From: CAADGU01 sp964581605
GTDB lineage: Bacteria > Chloroflexota > Anaerolineae > Promineifilales > Promineifilaceae
Direction of reading: 5' to 3'
DNA: 64,000 nucleotides
Assembly: GCA_964581605.1 (NCBI GenBank)
Contig: CAZOPF010000008.1
Location: 1-64,000 of the forward strand
Positions 1 to 9,389 of this stretch are shown piece after piece. Below the pieces are notes generated by a model. It did not search any database. It was not told where the DNA came from and saw only the letters and a program-made list of their open reading frames with translations. Each line of letters begins with the position of its first letter. Positions within the stretch are counted from its first letter, which is position 1. A program made the position numbers and the translations under genes.

Positions 1-1226
1 GCTTCCTGAATTTGGGATTGGTTGACGACGAGGGGGGGGATCCAGCGGATGACGTTGCCGTAAGCGCCGCAGGTGAGCAGCATGAGGTTGTGTTCGTGGC
101 AGGCTTTGGCTACGGCCGTTGCCCTTTCCCCCCATGGTTCTCCATCCGGCGTCGTAAATTCGCTGGCAACCATCAGCCCCCAGCCGCGCACATCCCCTAT
201 TTCCGGGTGTTCCTCTTGCAGCTTGCGCAGCCCGGTGGTGAGGACGATGCCCATGTTGGCGGCGTTTTCGATCAGCTTTTCCTCGCGCAAAACCTGAATG
301 GTAGCCACGGCCGCCGCGCAAGAGACCGCATTGCCGCCATACGTACCGCCGTGGGAGCCGGGCGGCCATTTGTCCATCAATTCCCGCGAGGCGGCAATGC
401 CGGAGAGGGGCATCCCGGAGGCCAGCCCCTTGGCCATGATGAGGATGTCTGGCGTGACGCCGCTGTGTTCGCTGGCAAACCAGCGGCCGGTACGGCCGAA
501 GCCGGTTTGCACCTCATCGGCTACCAGCAAGATGCCGTTCTCGTCACAAAGCTGGCGCAGCTTGTGCATGAAGCGGTGGGGGGCGGGTACGTAGCCACCT
601 TCGCCCAGTTCCGGCTCGATGACGATGGCGGCTGTTTCGTTGGGGGCGGTCTGCATTTTGAGCAGGCGTTTGAGTTCCTTGATGCAAAAATCCACCGTTG
701 TTTCTTCGTCCCAACCGTAGGCGTAGGCATAGGGGAAGGGGGCGACAAAGATGCCGGGCACAAGCGGCTGGTAGCCGGCGCGGTAGATGGTTTTGCTGGT
801 GGTCATGGCCATGGTGGCGTGGGTACGGCCGTGAAAGGACCCCTGAAACACGATGATGTTGGGTTTGCCGGTGGCGGCGCGGGCTAATTTGACGGCCGCT
901 TCCACCGCTTCTGCGCCGGAATTGGAGAAGAAGAAGGTGTCCAGCCTGGGAGGTACCACCTGGCTTAACTCTTCGGTCAGTTGAATCATCGGCTCGTGGT
1001 AAACGATGTTGGCCTGGGCGTGCAGGATTTTGCCGGCCTGGGCCTGGATGGCCTGCACCACTTGGGGGTGCGCGTGGCCGGTGTTGGTGACGCCAATGCC
1101 GCTGGTGAAATCCAGGTAGCGACGGCCGTTTTTGTCGTACAAATAAATACCTTCGCCATGATCGGCGATGACGGCCGCCGAACGGCTCCAAACAGGGGAA
1201 ATACGGTTCAAGTTCAGGGGGTCCAT
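1..1226 (-). CDS. Class III (PLP) aminotransferase, 4-aminobutyrate/acetylornithine type, C-terminus cut by window edge
   Basis: This is a fold-type I PLP enzyme that moves an amino group from an omega- or alpha-amine to a 2-oxo acid. The minus-strand frame starts MDPLNLNRISPVWSRSA and stays open to the left edge (408 codons seen; the family usually has 420-450). Visible motifs are the cofactor-binding stretch FFFSNSGAEAVEAA, the PLP aspartate in LLVADEVQTGFGRTG, and the Schiff-base lysine in ILIMAKGLASG followed by the GGTYGGN loop. The start at 1226 was chosen because AGAGG lies just upstream and homology begins at once. The exact substrate (GABA, ornithine or beta-alanine) cannot be read from the sequence. 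No operon partner is visible; the next gene diverges. Confidence 0.9.
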   Translation of the reverse strand, partial: MDPLNLNRISPVWSRSAAVIADHGEGIYLYDKNGRRYLDFTSGIGVTNTGHAHPQVVQAIQAQAGKILHAQANIVYHEPMIQLTEELSQVVPPRLDTFFFSNSGAEAVEAAVKLARAATGKPNIIVFQGSFHGRTHATMAMTTSKTIYRAGYQPLVPGIFVAPFPYAYAYGWDEETTVDFCIKELKRLLKMQTAPNETAAIVIEPELGEGGYVPAPHRFMHKLRQLCDENGILLVADEVQTGFGRTGRWFASEHSGVTPDILIMAKGLASGMPLSGIAASRELMDKWPPGSHGGTYGGNAVSCAAAVATIQVLREEKLIENAANMGIVLTTGLRKLQEEHPEIGDVRGWGLMVASEFTTPDGEPWGERATAVAKACHEHNLMLLTCGAYGNVIRWIPPLVVNQSQIQE

Positions 1227-1445
1227 CTCTTACCTCTTGTTGTGGAAATAGTGCGCAGATTGTGCCTGCAACGGCCATAACAGGCAAGCCGAAATCCATT
1301 CATTGGTATTGCGTAGTTATGTTTTGATGGGTGAAGATGGTATACTACGGCCGTGCTTTAACCCATCTTTTGCCATTTACAAAGGATGAAAACAGTTGTG
1401 CCCCTCAATGACAAATTGGGGAGCTAAATACACAATGGAGGAAAA

Positions 1446-4400
1446 ATGAAAACCCAAAACCTTGCCTGTAACAGGCGAATTATTGTTGTGTGCGTGGCGA
1501 TCTTGGCTGCGCTGATGTTCGGCATAAATCTGCTGCCGTTTACACCGTTTGCGGCGTTCACAGCTTTTGCTCGGAGCAAGCAGGAACCAGCAGCACCTGC
1601 TGATATCGGCCGCGCTTATGTTTCCTTGCCGAATTATGGGCGGGTGGCATATCTGGATACGGCCGCGCACACCTATCTTGGGTCAGTAGATGTGACAAGT
1701 GGGGGGTGTTACAGCCCGTATCAGTTGGTCATGTCTCCAGACGAAGCCCATGTGTTCGTGGCCTGTAGCTCTTCGGTAGCCGTGATCGCTACCGCGACCA
1801 ATACCGTCATTCAAAACATATCATTACCCTCAACCGCCTATGACATCACCTTTGTGCAGGGTGGTGACTATGCCCTGGTGAGTGTGCGGGATTATTACAC
1901 CGTCGCGGTGATAGATACGGCCACCTTTGCTGTTGTGGACAGCATGGCCACATCAAATCCGCCGGAGCGGCTGGCAACCCATCCTTATCTGGATTACGCC
2001 TATGTCACAACGGGTTATGGTGGCCTGGAGGTCATTGATACCAATACCTTTGCTGTGGTACAGACGATTGGCCTGACAGGTTATTCGTACGATGTAGTTG
2101 CCTCCCCGGATGGGCAATTGGCTTTTGTAAGCGATAATTATTATCCAGGTGGATTGCACGTCATCAATGCCAATACAAACAGCCTGATAACCACAATTAC
2201 AGCGCCAGGCAGTATGTATAACCTGTCTATTTCGCCAGATGGTGAGACTGTGTTTGGCGGCTCTGGGTATAACGGCATATTCGTTTTTGACGTGCCTACG
2301 TTAACCTATGAGACAACCATCAACGGGGCTGGGGATGCCTACAATCCGGTGCTCAATTGCACTGGAACAGAGATGTATATTGGTGGTGGGTACAATAACA
2401 ATGTGCCTGTCGTTGATATTGCTACCTACACGGTGAGTAATTATGTTTCGTTAGGTGGGTATTATGGCCCCAGGGGGATTGCTATTTGCCCGGATTACTC
2501 CCTTGATGGCGTGGTTTTGGCACCGCCTGAGCAAAGCAATGATGGCGCGTTAGGTGAAATGGTTGTCCACGAGATGATTTTGGTTAATGGTTCCGATACG
2601 GCCGATAGTTATGATGTGTCGTTGGGGGCTTTTAACTGGGATAGCGCCCTCTCCACTGCCCAGGTTGGCCCGTTGCAGCCGGGTGAATCTGCCACCTTCA
2701 CCGTCAGTGTGACGGTGCCGGTGAGTGCGGATTGGTATGATGAGGACAGCGTGACCATTTATGCCACTTCCGTGACCAGCCCATCGGTGTATTCGGACAC
2801 GGCCGTAGCTACCACCCGCGCTTATGCCTCCCCGCTAATCAGCACAAATCCCGATGAATTTGCTTCAACTCAATTTGTTAATGAAGTGGTCACGCAACCG
2901 TTGACTATCAGTAATGGAAATGGTATTACGCTGACGTATGATATTGCGGCACAGTCTGGAACATTGAGTGTAGAGGCGCAGTTGGGGCACGGCCGTTCCC
3001 AAGATGAAATCCGGTCACTTTTGGCTCAATCCCTCCAAACGGAGGACGAACACAATACAGGCTTACCTACCATCAGCCGTTACACATTGGACGAATTACG
3101 TGGGCTGCAAGGCTCACTTAATATCCTGGCCTGGACAACCTATGTAGATTACTATGGCGAATTTTTGAATAGTCTCAATGCTATTGCCCAATATACGACC
3201 TATTCATTAACAGAAACGACCACAACCGATCCGGTGCAACTGGCATTGCTCTTGCAGGGGGCAGACGTTTTCTTGGTGCCAGAACAGGAGTTTGCGAATT
3301 ATTCCACCATGTATAACCTGGGTCAGGCCTGGCAAAATACCCTCAATGATTTTTTGGCAGCGGGTGGCACCATTGTCGTGATGGAGCATTGCCAGGTAGG
3401 CAGTGGTTTATATGTGGGTTCTGGTTTGATGGACGTCAACTTCTTTGATTGTGCTTTTGATGGTGTGGTAGACGTGGTTTCCCCTAATCATCCCCTGGCC
3501 TTGAATCTGCCAGCTTCCTTCACCGGCATGAACGGCCGTGCCGAGTATTACACCACCAGCGCTGAAACCATTATTACCAGCCAGTCTGGTAACTTTGTCA
3601 CCGTTGCTGCCGATGAGGTGAATGAGGGCAGAATCGTGATGATGGGTTTTGATTTTTATAGCTATAACGACGAGATGTCCCGCCTTCTAGCAAATGCCGT
3701 TCTTTGGCAGGATAGAACTGTTCCCTGGCTCTATACCGTGCCTGTTTCTGGCAGTGTAGCGACCAATGATACGGCCGTTGTCAACGTCACCCTGGATGCC
3801 ACCAATCTCCAACCTGGAGTTTACACAGCAGATTTACGCATCAGCCACAACGGCGAGCCCCAAAATCCCCTGTTGTTACCTGTAACCATGACCGTGCAGC
3901 CAACGGCTAACATGGGTTGGGTAGAAGGTATCATTACCGACGCCGGTACCGGTTCGCCGCTGGAAGCAACCATTATTGCCCAAGGACAACCCTACACCAT
4001 CACCTCAGACGCCGATACGGGTCATTATCAACTGTGGCTGGATGCGGGTAACTACACGTTGCAGGTCTCGGCCGATGGCTATGTGGCGGAAACGCAAACG
4101 GTGAACATTGTGGCCCAGCAAGGTACTACCCAGGACTTTGATCTGGTGCTAAATGTGCCCGTGCTAAATATCACTCACGAGGATATGAGCGTTGCCCAAG
4201 ATGTGGGTCAGACCACGACACGAGCGCTCACCATCACCAACGATGGCCCGGCTTCCCTGTCGTTTGAGATCGGCGAACAGGATACTTCGCCGGTGAGTCT
4301 GATGCTTTCCGCACAGCATAATGGGGAGAATGTGCGCCTGACGGAAACGCTGCTTGACCTGACAGGCGTTCACATTTTGTATGACCGCTCTCATGGCCAA

Positions 4401-6701
4401 CCAGACCTGTCTTACTATTCAACTTTTGTGGCGGATTTGGAAAGTGCGGGTGCCACTATTGATGAGAACTTGAGTTCGCCAATAGATGCAGCTTTGTTGG
4501 CTGGTTATGATGTGTTGTGGGTGAATTGTTGTGGATATGCCTGGTCAACCGATGAGCTAACGGCCGTAGCCAACTGGCTTGATCAGGGTGGCGGCGTTTT
4601 GGTGCATGGCGATGCCAGTGACACAACGAACAACCTGGCCTCTTTGTATGACATCTCATATCAGGCTACTGATCACTTTGAAGGCCCATCGAATAACATC
4701 ACGGAGCATCCCATCAGCGAAGGTGTTACCACCGTCTATGTTGGTCATAACGGTCATTACTCTCTATTGCCCACCAATGTTGATTCGGTGGTTGTCGTCA
4801 GAGACGCTCAACTCAATGAACCCCATATTGTGGCGCACCAGGACGGACAGGGGAAAATGGTGGTTGTGGCCAGTTCTGATTTTGATAATGGCTATATCAC
4901 ATATAACGATAATCAACTGCTGGCTAACAATACGATGGCCTGGCTGGCAATCAACACCCAGGTACCCTGGCTGAACACAGTGCCGGTTTCCGGGACCGTA
5001 GCCGGGTATAGTTCCCAATCGGTAAACGTCAATTTTGACGCAACCTATGTCCAGCCAGGCACATACACGGCCGATCTCATTGTCAAAAGCAATGACCTGG
5101 AGCATAGCCGTGTGACTGTGCCAGTTACCATGACCGTTTCCCCCGCGCCGGGCATGGGCCAGGTAATGGGAACGGTCACTGACCTATGGACGGCCGTTCC
5201 CCTGGCGGCAACAGTCCAGTTAGTCGGTGTCTACACCGATACGGCCGCTCCCGATTACTCCATCTGGGCTAACGCTGGCAGCCACACGCTTATCGCTTCG
5301 GCGGAAGGGTACATGACCACGACGTACACCATTACCATTCCGGCCAATGGGGTAGTGGTACAGGACATTGCCCTGGAACCGGCTCAGCCTCGTCTGGAAG
5401 ATATGCCAGAGGAGTTGGTGGTTACGGCCGTGCCCAACGCCATCATCCCACACCACTTTACCATCGCCAACACCGGCCCCCTGCCTCTGGAATTTGCCTG
5501 GCACGAAATTACCCCGACACTTATGGTCGCCCGTACACCATCTGACCTGAATGGCAAAGTCATTATGTATGATCGCGCCCATGGCCAGGGGGACTTAGCT
5601 AACTATAGCACCCTGGCGGCCGCCATCAACAATGCCGGTGGCCTGCTCACCGTCAATTTTGCCTTCCCCATCACGGCCGATATCCTCAATAACGTGGATG
5701 TGTTATGGATAGATTGTTGTGGATACACCAACTGGACGTTTGCCGAGTTGCAGGCGGTGAATGATTGGATGGAAACTGGTGGTGCAGTTCTGGTTCACAG
5801 CGAGAACTATCCGGCAGCGGCCGATGTGGCCGGTATCTACAATATTACCTACCAATGTTGCCAGTACAGCTATGGCACCACTACCGACATTTTGCCCCAT
5901 CCCACGACGGTTGGCGTCAGCTCCATTTACCTGGATTACAGCTATGATGCGCTCAATTACACCGCAGCGGCCGATGTTACTGTGCGCGATACGAACGGCT
6001 ATGCCCAGGCGGTGGCCCAGGAGCAGAATGGCGGCAAAATGGTGGTGATTGATAGCTGGCTATTCAACGACGGCCGTATCAATCAGGCTGATAATATGTT
6101 GTTTGCCATGAACGTGATGAACTGGCTGGCCGACCCGGCTTATGGCGACGTGCCCTGGTTATCTGTCTTGCCGCTTTCTGGGGACATTGCCGGGCATAGT
6201 ATAGAGGAATTCACAGTTATAGTGGACACAACTGGTCTGCCGTTGGGCACGCATGAGGCGGTGCTGGCGCTGGAACATAATGACCCGGCACAGGAATCGC
6301 CGCTGTTGCTGCCGGTAACGGTGCAGGTGGTTGCGCAAACGGCTGCCGTCACCCTGACTCCTATGACAACCAGCGGCAGCGGCCTGCCAGGGACACCGGT
6401 CACATACACGTTGACGGTGCAAAACAGTGGCAATGGGCCGGATACATTTGCCATTTCTGTTAGCAGCGATTGGGTGGCAACGCCCTCCATGGTGACGACG
6501 AGTGAGTTGATGCCCGGTCAGAGTCAGCAGTTTACTGTGGTGGTGCAGATACCGCAGTCGGCGGCTGTGGGCAGTGCAGATGACACGACCGTGACGGCCA
6601 CCTCTCAATTCAACAACACCATTACCCAAACGGCCACACTGACCACAACGGCCGTCAGCAGTATGGTTCACATCTACCTGCCGGTTATCCTCAAGCCATA
6701 A
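1446..6701 (+). CDS. Giant secreted surface protein: YVTN-type propeller, repeated 'YDR-HGQ' modules, YLPVILKP tail
   Basis: This 1751-aa exported protein has an N-terminal signal/anchor (hydrophobic residues about 11-30). Residues about 50-350 carry repeats such as VIDTATFAVV, VIDTNTFAVV and ASPDGQLAFVS, typical of YVTN/NHL beta-propellers. Three later modules share a glutamine-amidotransferase-like look: a strand such as VHILYDRSHGQPDLSYYST or VIMYDRAHGQGDLANYST, then DVLWVNCCGY or DVLWIDCCGY and a GGxVLVH strand. They alternate with carboxypeptidase-regulatory-like domains (GWVEGIITDAGTGSPL; GQVMGTVTDLWTAVPL) and NEW3/CARDB-like beta domains (VPWLxxxPVSGxVA repeats). The C-terminus is VHIYLPVILKP, a short tail I associate with exported Chloroflexota proteins. 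The function is probably adhesion or matrix; no catalytic residues were identified. GGAGG lies just upstream of the ATG. A strong hairpin follows the stop. Confidence 0.8.
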   Translation: MKTQNLACNRRIIVVCVAILAALMFGINLLPFTPFAAFTAFARSKQEPAAPADIGRAYVSLPNYGRVAYLDTAAHTYLGSVDVTSGGCYSPYQLVMSPDEAHVFVACSSSVAVIATATNTVIQNISLPSTAYDITFVQGGDYALVSVRDYYTVAVIDTATFAVVDSMATSNPPERLATHPYLDYAYVTTGYGGLEVIDTNTFAVVQTIGLTGYSYDVVASPDGQLAFVSDNYYPGGLHVINANTNSLITTITAPGSMYNLSISPDGETVFGGSGYNGIFVFDVPTLTYETTINGAGDAYNPVLNCTGTEMYIGGGYNNNVPVVDIATYTVSNYVSLGGYYGPRGIAICPDYSLDGVVLAPPEQSNDGALGEMVVHEMILVNGSDTADSYDVSLGAFNWDSALSTAQVGPLQPGESATFTVSVTVPVSADWYDEDSVTIYATSVTSPSVYSDTAVATTRAYASPLISTNPDEFASTQFVNEVVTQPLTISNGNGITLTYDIAAQSGTLSVEAQLGHGRSQDEIRSLLAQSLQTEDEHNTGLPTISRYTLDELRGLQGSLNILAWTTYVDYYGEFLNSLNAIAQYTTYSLTETTTTDPVQLALLLQGADVFLVPEQEFANYSTMYNLGQAWQNTLNDFLAAGGTIVVMEHCQVGSGLYVGSGLMDVNFFDCAFDGVVDVVSPNHPLALNLPASFTGMNGRAEYYTTSAETIITSQSGNFVTVAADEVNEGRIVMMGFDFYSYNDEMSRLLANAVLWQDRTVPWLYTVPVSGSVATNDTAVVNVTLDATNLQPGVYTADLRISHNGEPQNPLLLPVTMTVQPTANMGWVEGIITDAGTGSPLEATIIAQGQPYTITSDADTGHYQLWLDAGNYTLQVSADGYVAETQTVNIVAQQGTTQDFDLVLNVPVLNITHEDMSVAQDVGQTTTRALTITNDGPASLSFEIGEQDTSPVSLMLSAQHNGENVRLTETLLDLTGVHILYDRSHGQPDLSYYSTFVADLESAGATIDENLSSPIDAALLAGYDVLWVNCCGYAWSTDELTAVANWLDQGGGVLVHGDASDTTNNLASLYDISYQATDHFEGPSNNITEHPISEGVTTVYVGHNGHYSLLPTNVDSVVVVRDAQLNEPHIVAHQDGQGKMVVVASSDFDNGYITYNDNQLLANNTMAWLAINTQVPWLNTVPVSGTVAGYSSQSVNVNFDATYVQPGTYTADLIVKSNDLEHSRVTVPVTMTVSPAPGMGQVMGTVTDLWTAVPLAATVQLVGVYTDTAAPDYSIWANAGSHTLIASAEGYMTTTYTITIPANGVVVQDIALEPAQPRLEDMPEELVVTAVPNAIIPHHFTIANTGPLPLEFAWHEITPTLMVARTPSDLNGKVIMYDRAHGQGDLANYSTLAAAINNAGGLLTVNFAFPITADILNNVDVLWIDCCGYTNWTFAELQAVNDWMETGGAVLVHSENYPAAADVAGIYNITYQCCQYSYGTTTDILPHPTTVGVSSIYLDYSYDALNYTAAADVTVRDTNGYAQAVAQEQNGGKMVVIDSWLFNDGRINQADNMLFAMNVMNWLADPAYGDVPWLSVLPLSGDIAGHSIEEFTVIVDTTGLPLGTHEAVLALEHNDPAQESPLLLPVTVQVVAQTAAVTLTPMTTSGSGLPGTPVTYTLTVQNSGNGPDTFAISVSSDWVATPSMVTTSELMPGQSQQFTVVVQIPQSAAVGSADDTTVTATSQFNNTITQTATLTTTAVSSMVHIYLPVILKP

Positions 6702-6710
6702 CCGGTAGAC

Positions 6711-6748
6711 AAAAAGAGAGGGATTCAGCCGAATCCCTCTCTTTTTTT
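6711..6748. terminator. Bidirectional intrinsic terminator
   Basis: An inverted repeat, AAAGAGAGGGATTC-AGCC-GAATCCCTCTCTTT, has an A-run on one side and a T-run on the other. It serves the giant surface gene (plus) and the SPFH gene (minus), which converge here. The minus-strand TAA sits inside the A/T run. Confidence 0.9.
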
Positions 6749-7988
6749 ACCCGGTTTCCGTCCGTTTGGCGGTCGTTTTCCTGGGTGGGGATGGAGTTGG
6801 TTCTGTGGCAGGTGGGCTGCCATTATCATCGCCGGGGAAGGGGATGTCTTTGAGAATATCACGCATCACAAACGCTTTCACAATGTCATCGGCCGTCCCT
6901 ATTTGCAGCATGGCGTGGCTGTTTCCCGCCAGCGCACGGGCAATATCCAGCTTGGCCGTGCCCACATCATAATCGGCCGCCGCCGGGTACTTCTTGATCC
7001 GCTCCTCCAGCTTTTGCAGGCGCAGTTCTTCTGCTTCGGCTTCCAGTTCTACCAGGCGGCGGCGGGCTTCGGCCTTGCGATATTCGGTCTCCAATAGCTC
7101 TTTATCCCGCTCCACTTGGGCCACCACTTGCTGCCGGGCCAACAATTCCGCGTCGGCCTGGCGGCGTTGGGCCAATGCCTGTCTCTCTTTTTGTTCGGAC
7201 TGTTGCAAGATGGCTAACTGGCGGGCTTCTAATGATTGCATGAATTCTGCTTGGGGCTGGGCGAAGGTGACGTTGATGCCGGTGATGGCCGCGCCGTAAG
7301 CGGCTACGGCCGTGCTCAAACTCTCCACCATATACGCCAAATCCTGCTTCTTCAAATCCACCACCTGTTCGGAGGTAATGTGGCGCATCATCGAACGCAG
7401 ACCATCCTGGCAGGCGGCCTGGAATACCTGGTCAAAGTCGCTGGCCGAAATGTTGTACACGAATTTGTAGGCGTCGGTAATGCGGAAGGTGATGAGCGTA
7501 TCTACATTGGCCCGCACATTGTCCTGCGTGGTCGCTTCCACAATGGGCACATCAAAGGGGATTTCACGGGTGGTGACCAGATGGGAAATCAGAATCCAGG
7601 GCGGCAAAATAGCCGTGCCGCTGCCGATGGTGCGCACGTAACGGCCGCCACGTATGACCAGCGCATTAGCCCCCTCCGGGATGCGCACGATGAAGGAACG
7701 GTAGATGCCCAAAATGAGGCACAATACGCCCAATAGAATGGTCAATGAAACCAGGGCAATGCCCCCCTCAAAAAAATTCACCACAAACGAACCGGCAAAC
7801 AACAAAAGGGCCACGATGACCAATTCGTTGCGAATGCGGTTCATTTGTTGGGGCACGATGATGATGGGGATACGGCCGTTGGCGTCCCGCGTGGCAAACG
7901 CATCGGCGGCCATCTCTAACGGCACCCGCGATTGGGTCAGTTGGGCATAGTCTGGCGGAGTTTGGGGGATGAGTGACTCTTCAGGCAT
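6747..7988 (-). CDS. SPFH/band-7 domain membrane protein
   Basis: This flotillin/stomatin-like protein (413 aa) would scaffold membrane microdomains. After a soluble N-terminus it has two close hydrophobic segments (LVIVALLLFAGSFVVNFFEG and ISLTILLGVLCLIL-like, residues about 55-100). An SPFH domain follows (VRIPEGANALVIRGGRYVR; DVPIVEATTQDNVRANVDT), then a charged Ala/Glu/Gln/Arg coiled coil (about 250-340). The C-terminus is Pro/Thr rich. The frame is open about 24 codons further upstream, but that extension is a micro-repeat. The ATG at 7988 has AAGAGGAG in the right place and was chosen. It lies downstream of the AI-2E transporter and P-type ATPase on the same strand, so co-expression is possible. 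Confidence 0.85.
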   Translation of the reverse strand: MPEESLIPQTPPDYAQLTQSRVPLEMAADAFATRDANGRIPIIIVPQQMNRIRNELVIVALLLFAGSFVVNFFEGGIALVSLTILLGVLCLILGIYRSFIVRIPEGANALVIRGGRYVRTIGSGTAILPPWILISHLVTTREIPFDVPIVEATTQDNVRANVDTLITFRITDAYKFVYNISASDFDQVFQAACQDGLRSMMRHITSEQVVDLKKQDLAYMVESLSTAVAAYGAAITGINVTFAQPQAEFMQSLEARQLAILQQSEQKERQALAQRRQADAELLARQQVVAQVERDKELLETEYRKAEARRRLVELEAEAEELRLQKLEERIKKYPAAADYDVGTAKLDIARALAGNSHAMLQIGTADDIVKAFVMRDILKDIPFPGDDNGSPPATEPTPSPPRKTTAKRTETG

Positions 7989-8007
7989 TGTTTTCTCCTC
8001 TTTAGCG

Positions 8008-8070
8008 GTGGCAAGTGGCAGGTTGCAGGTGGCAAGTGACCTGCCACTTGCTACCTGCAACCTGCCACCT
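8008..8070. repeat. STRR-like micro-repeat, 'GGTGGCAAGTGGCAGG' family
   Basis: Tandem imperfect units (GTGGCAAGTGGCAGGTTGCAG) are followed at once by their inverted counterpart (CTGCCACTTGCTACCTGCAA), which can form a long hairpin in the 84-bp gap between two minus-strand genes. The same words recur at 37163-37192 and near 50390-50428. Confidence 0.85.
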
Positions 8071-8072
8071 GA

Positions 8073-9389
8073 TTAAGTTGTTTCTTGGGTAACTGCTGGT
8101 GGTTGTTTGCGGGCACGGCCGTGTTTATAAGCCAATGGTACCTGGGGCTGCGGCGCGTTAAACGAGGGCACCAGGGTGCTGTGCGGCAGCAGATGCGTAG
8201 GAACACCGGGCAACATACCGGCCGGGCGAGGGGGATCACTGACACGGCCGTAAACATACCGAAACACATCCCGCAGCGCCACCGTGATCGGCGCGGCGAC
8301 AAGCACCCAAAGCAACCCCAACTCGCTGATCATCACAATCACCATCAGCAACAGCGCCGGGTGAATATCAATATAACGGCGTTCCAGATGGGGTGATACA
8401 AACATGCCCACCAACCACTGCGTAGCAAAATGAATGACGAGGGCGGCGATAGCGATTTCCGGCCCTCGCAGCAGCCCCAACAAAAACAGCACCACCGCCG
8501 CCACAATTGGCCCCAGCGTAGGAATTAACTGGAACATGCCCGCCACGACGGCAACCAGCACCTTATACCGAATTTCACCAAAGCCTAGAAACTCAAATAT
8601 GGACAGACCCAGGTAAAAGCCAATGCCCACAGCCACAGACAATATCAACTGGCCCTGCACAAAAGCCCGGAACGGCCGATCAATCAGACGCACGATGGCC
8701 CAAAAATCGAGCCGCATCCATTCCGGTAACAGCCGGTTCACGGAGCGGACCCCCTCTTGCTCATCGCGCAGCACATCCAGCAGCCAGGCCGGTATCACCA
8801 GAAAGCCCAGGACAAAGCCTATCGTATTAAACAGAGTCATAATGCCCGCTAACCCGGCATCAACCAGGCCACGAATACTGTTATCTAGCTTGCTTTGAAA
8901 ACCACTAACCGCTTCGCCTAATATATTGCCCACTGTAACCTGAATAGGGCCGGGCAGGGTGGCTACGCGCGTGTTAATATCATCTACCATTCCTTCCCAC
9001 TCCGTCTGATCCGGTAGATTGGTGTACACATAAGTTATTTGCTGGCCGATGGGGGGCAGCAACTGAGCCAGGAAGTAAGCGATAAATCCCAACACCACAC
9101 CTAAGGTCAACAAAACAGCCACAGCGCGGGGCAAGAAACGGTCGAGCCAGTTCACTACCGGCAGCAATACATAGGCAATGGTCGCGCCGACGGCAAAAGG
9201 GGCCAGAGCCGGCCAGGTGCGCACCGCCAGCCAGCCCAACAGACCTATCAATCCAATAACCATCACCGAGCGTGTCAGTTGCGAAGGGGTAAGCGAACGC
9301 AGGTGCGTGCCCACCCGCCCCCACGCCTGGCGGGCATAAGCGACGGATGGTTCAGGTTCATTTAAGGGAGAGTTTGTCAATTCGTTCAT
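8073..9389 (-). CDS. AI-2E family transporter (PerM/TqsA-like)
   Basis: This 438-aa polytopic membrane protein belongs to the AI-2E exporter superfamily, whose members carry signalling molecules or ions such as Na+/H+. It has an N-terminal hydrophobic pair, then the long amphipathic domain typical of the family (about 120-230), then four or five helices. The conserved stretch near GMFQLIPTLGPIVAAVVLFLLG and the following HFATQWLVGMFVSPHLERR are diagnostic. Its ATG overlaps the stop of the upstream ATPase (ATGA at 9386-9389), so the two are translationally coupled. The substrate is unknown. Confidence 0.88.
   Translation of the reverse strand: MNELTNSPLNEPEPSVAYARQAWGRVGTHLRSLTPSQLTRSVMVIGLIGLLGWLAVRTWPALAPFAVGATIAYVLLPVVNWLDRFLPRAVAVLLTLGVVLGFIAYFLAQLLPPIGQQITYVYTNLPDQTEWEGMVDDINTRVATLPGPIQVTVGNILGEAVSGFQSKLDNSIRGLVDAGLAGIMTLFNTIGFVLGFLVIPAWLLDVLRDEQEGVRSVNRLLPEWMRLDFWAIVRLIDRPFRAFVQGQLILSVAVGIGFYLGLSIFEFLGFGEIRYKVLVAVVAGMFQLIPTLGPIVAAVVLFLLGLLRGPEIAIAALVIHFATQWLVGMFVSPHLERRYIDIHPALLLMVIVMISELGLLWVLVAAPITVALRDVFRYVYGRVSDPPRPAGMLPGVPTHLLPHSTLVPSFNAPQPQVPLAYKHGRARKQPPAVTQETT

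Noticed and set aside
521..1299. Alternative minus-strand open frames over the aminotransferase
   Set aside because: Arg/Pro/His-rich out-of-frame products; the true frame shows all aminotransferase motifs and runs to the window edge.
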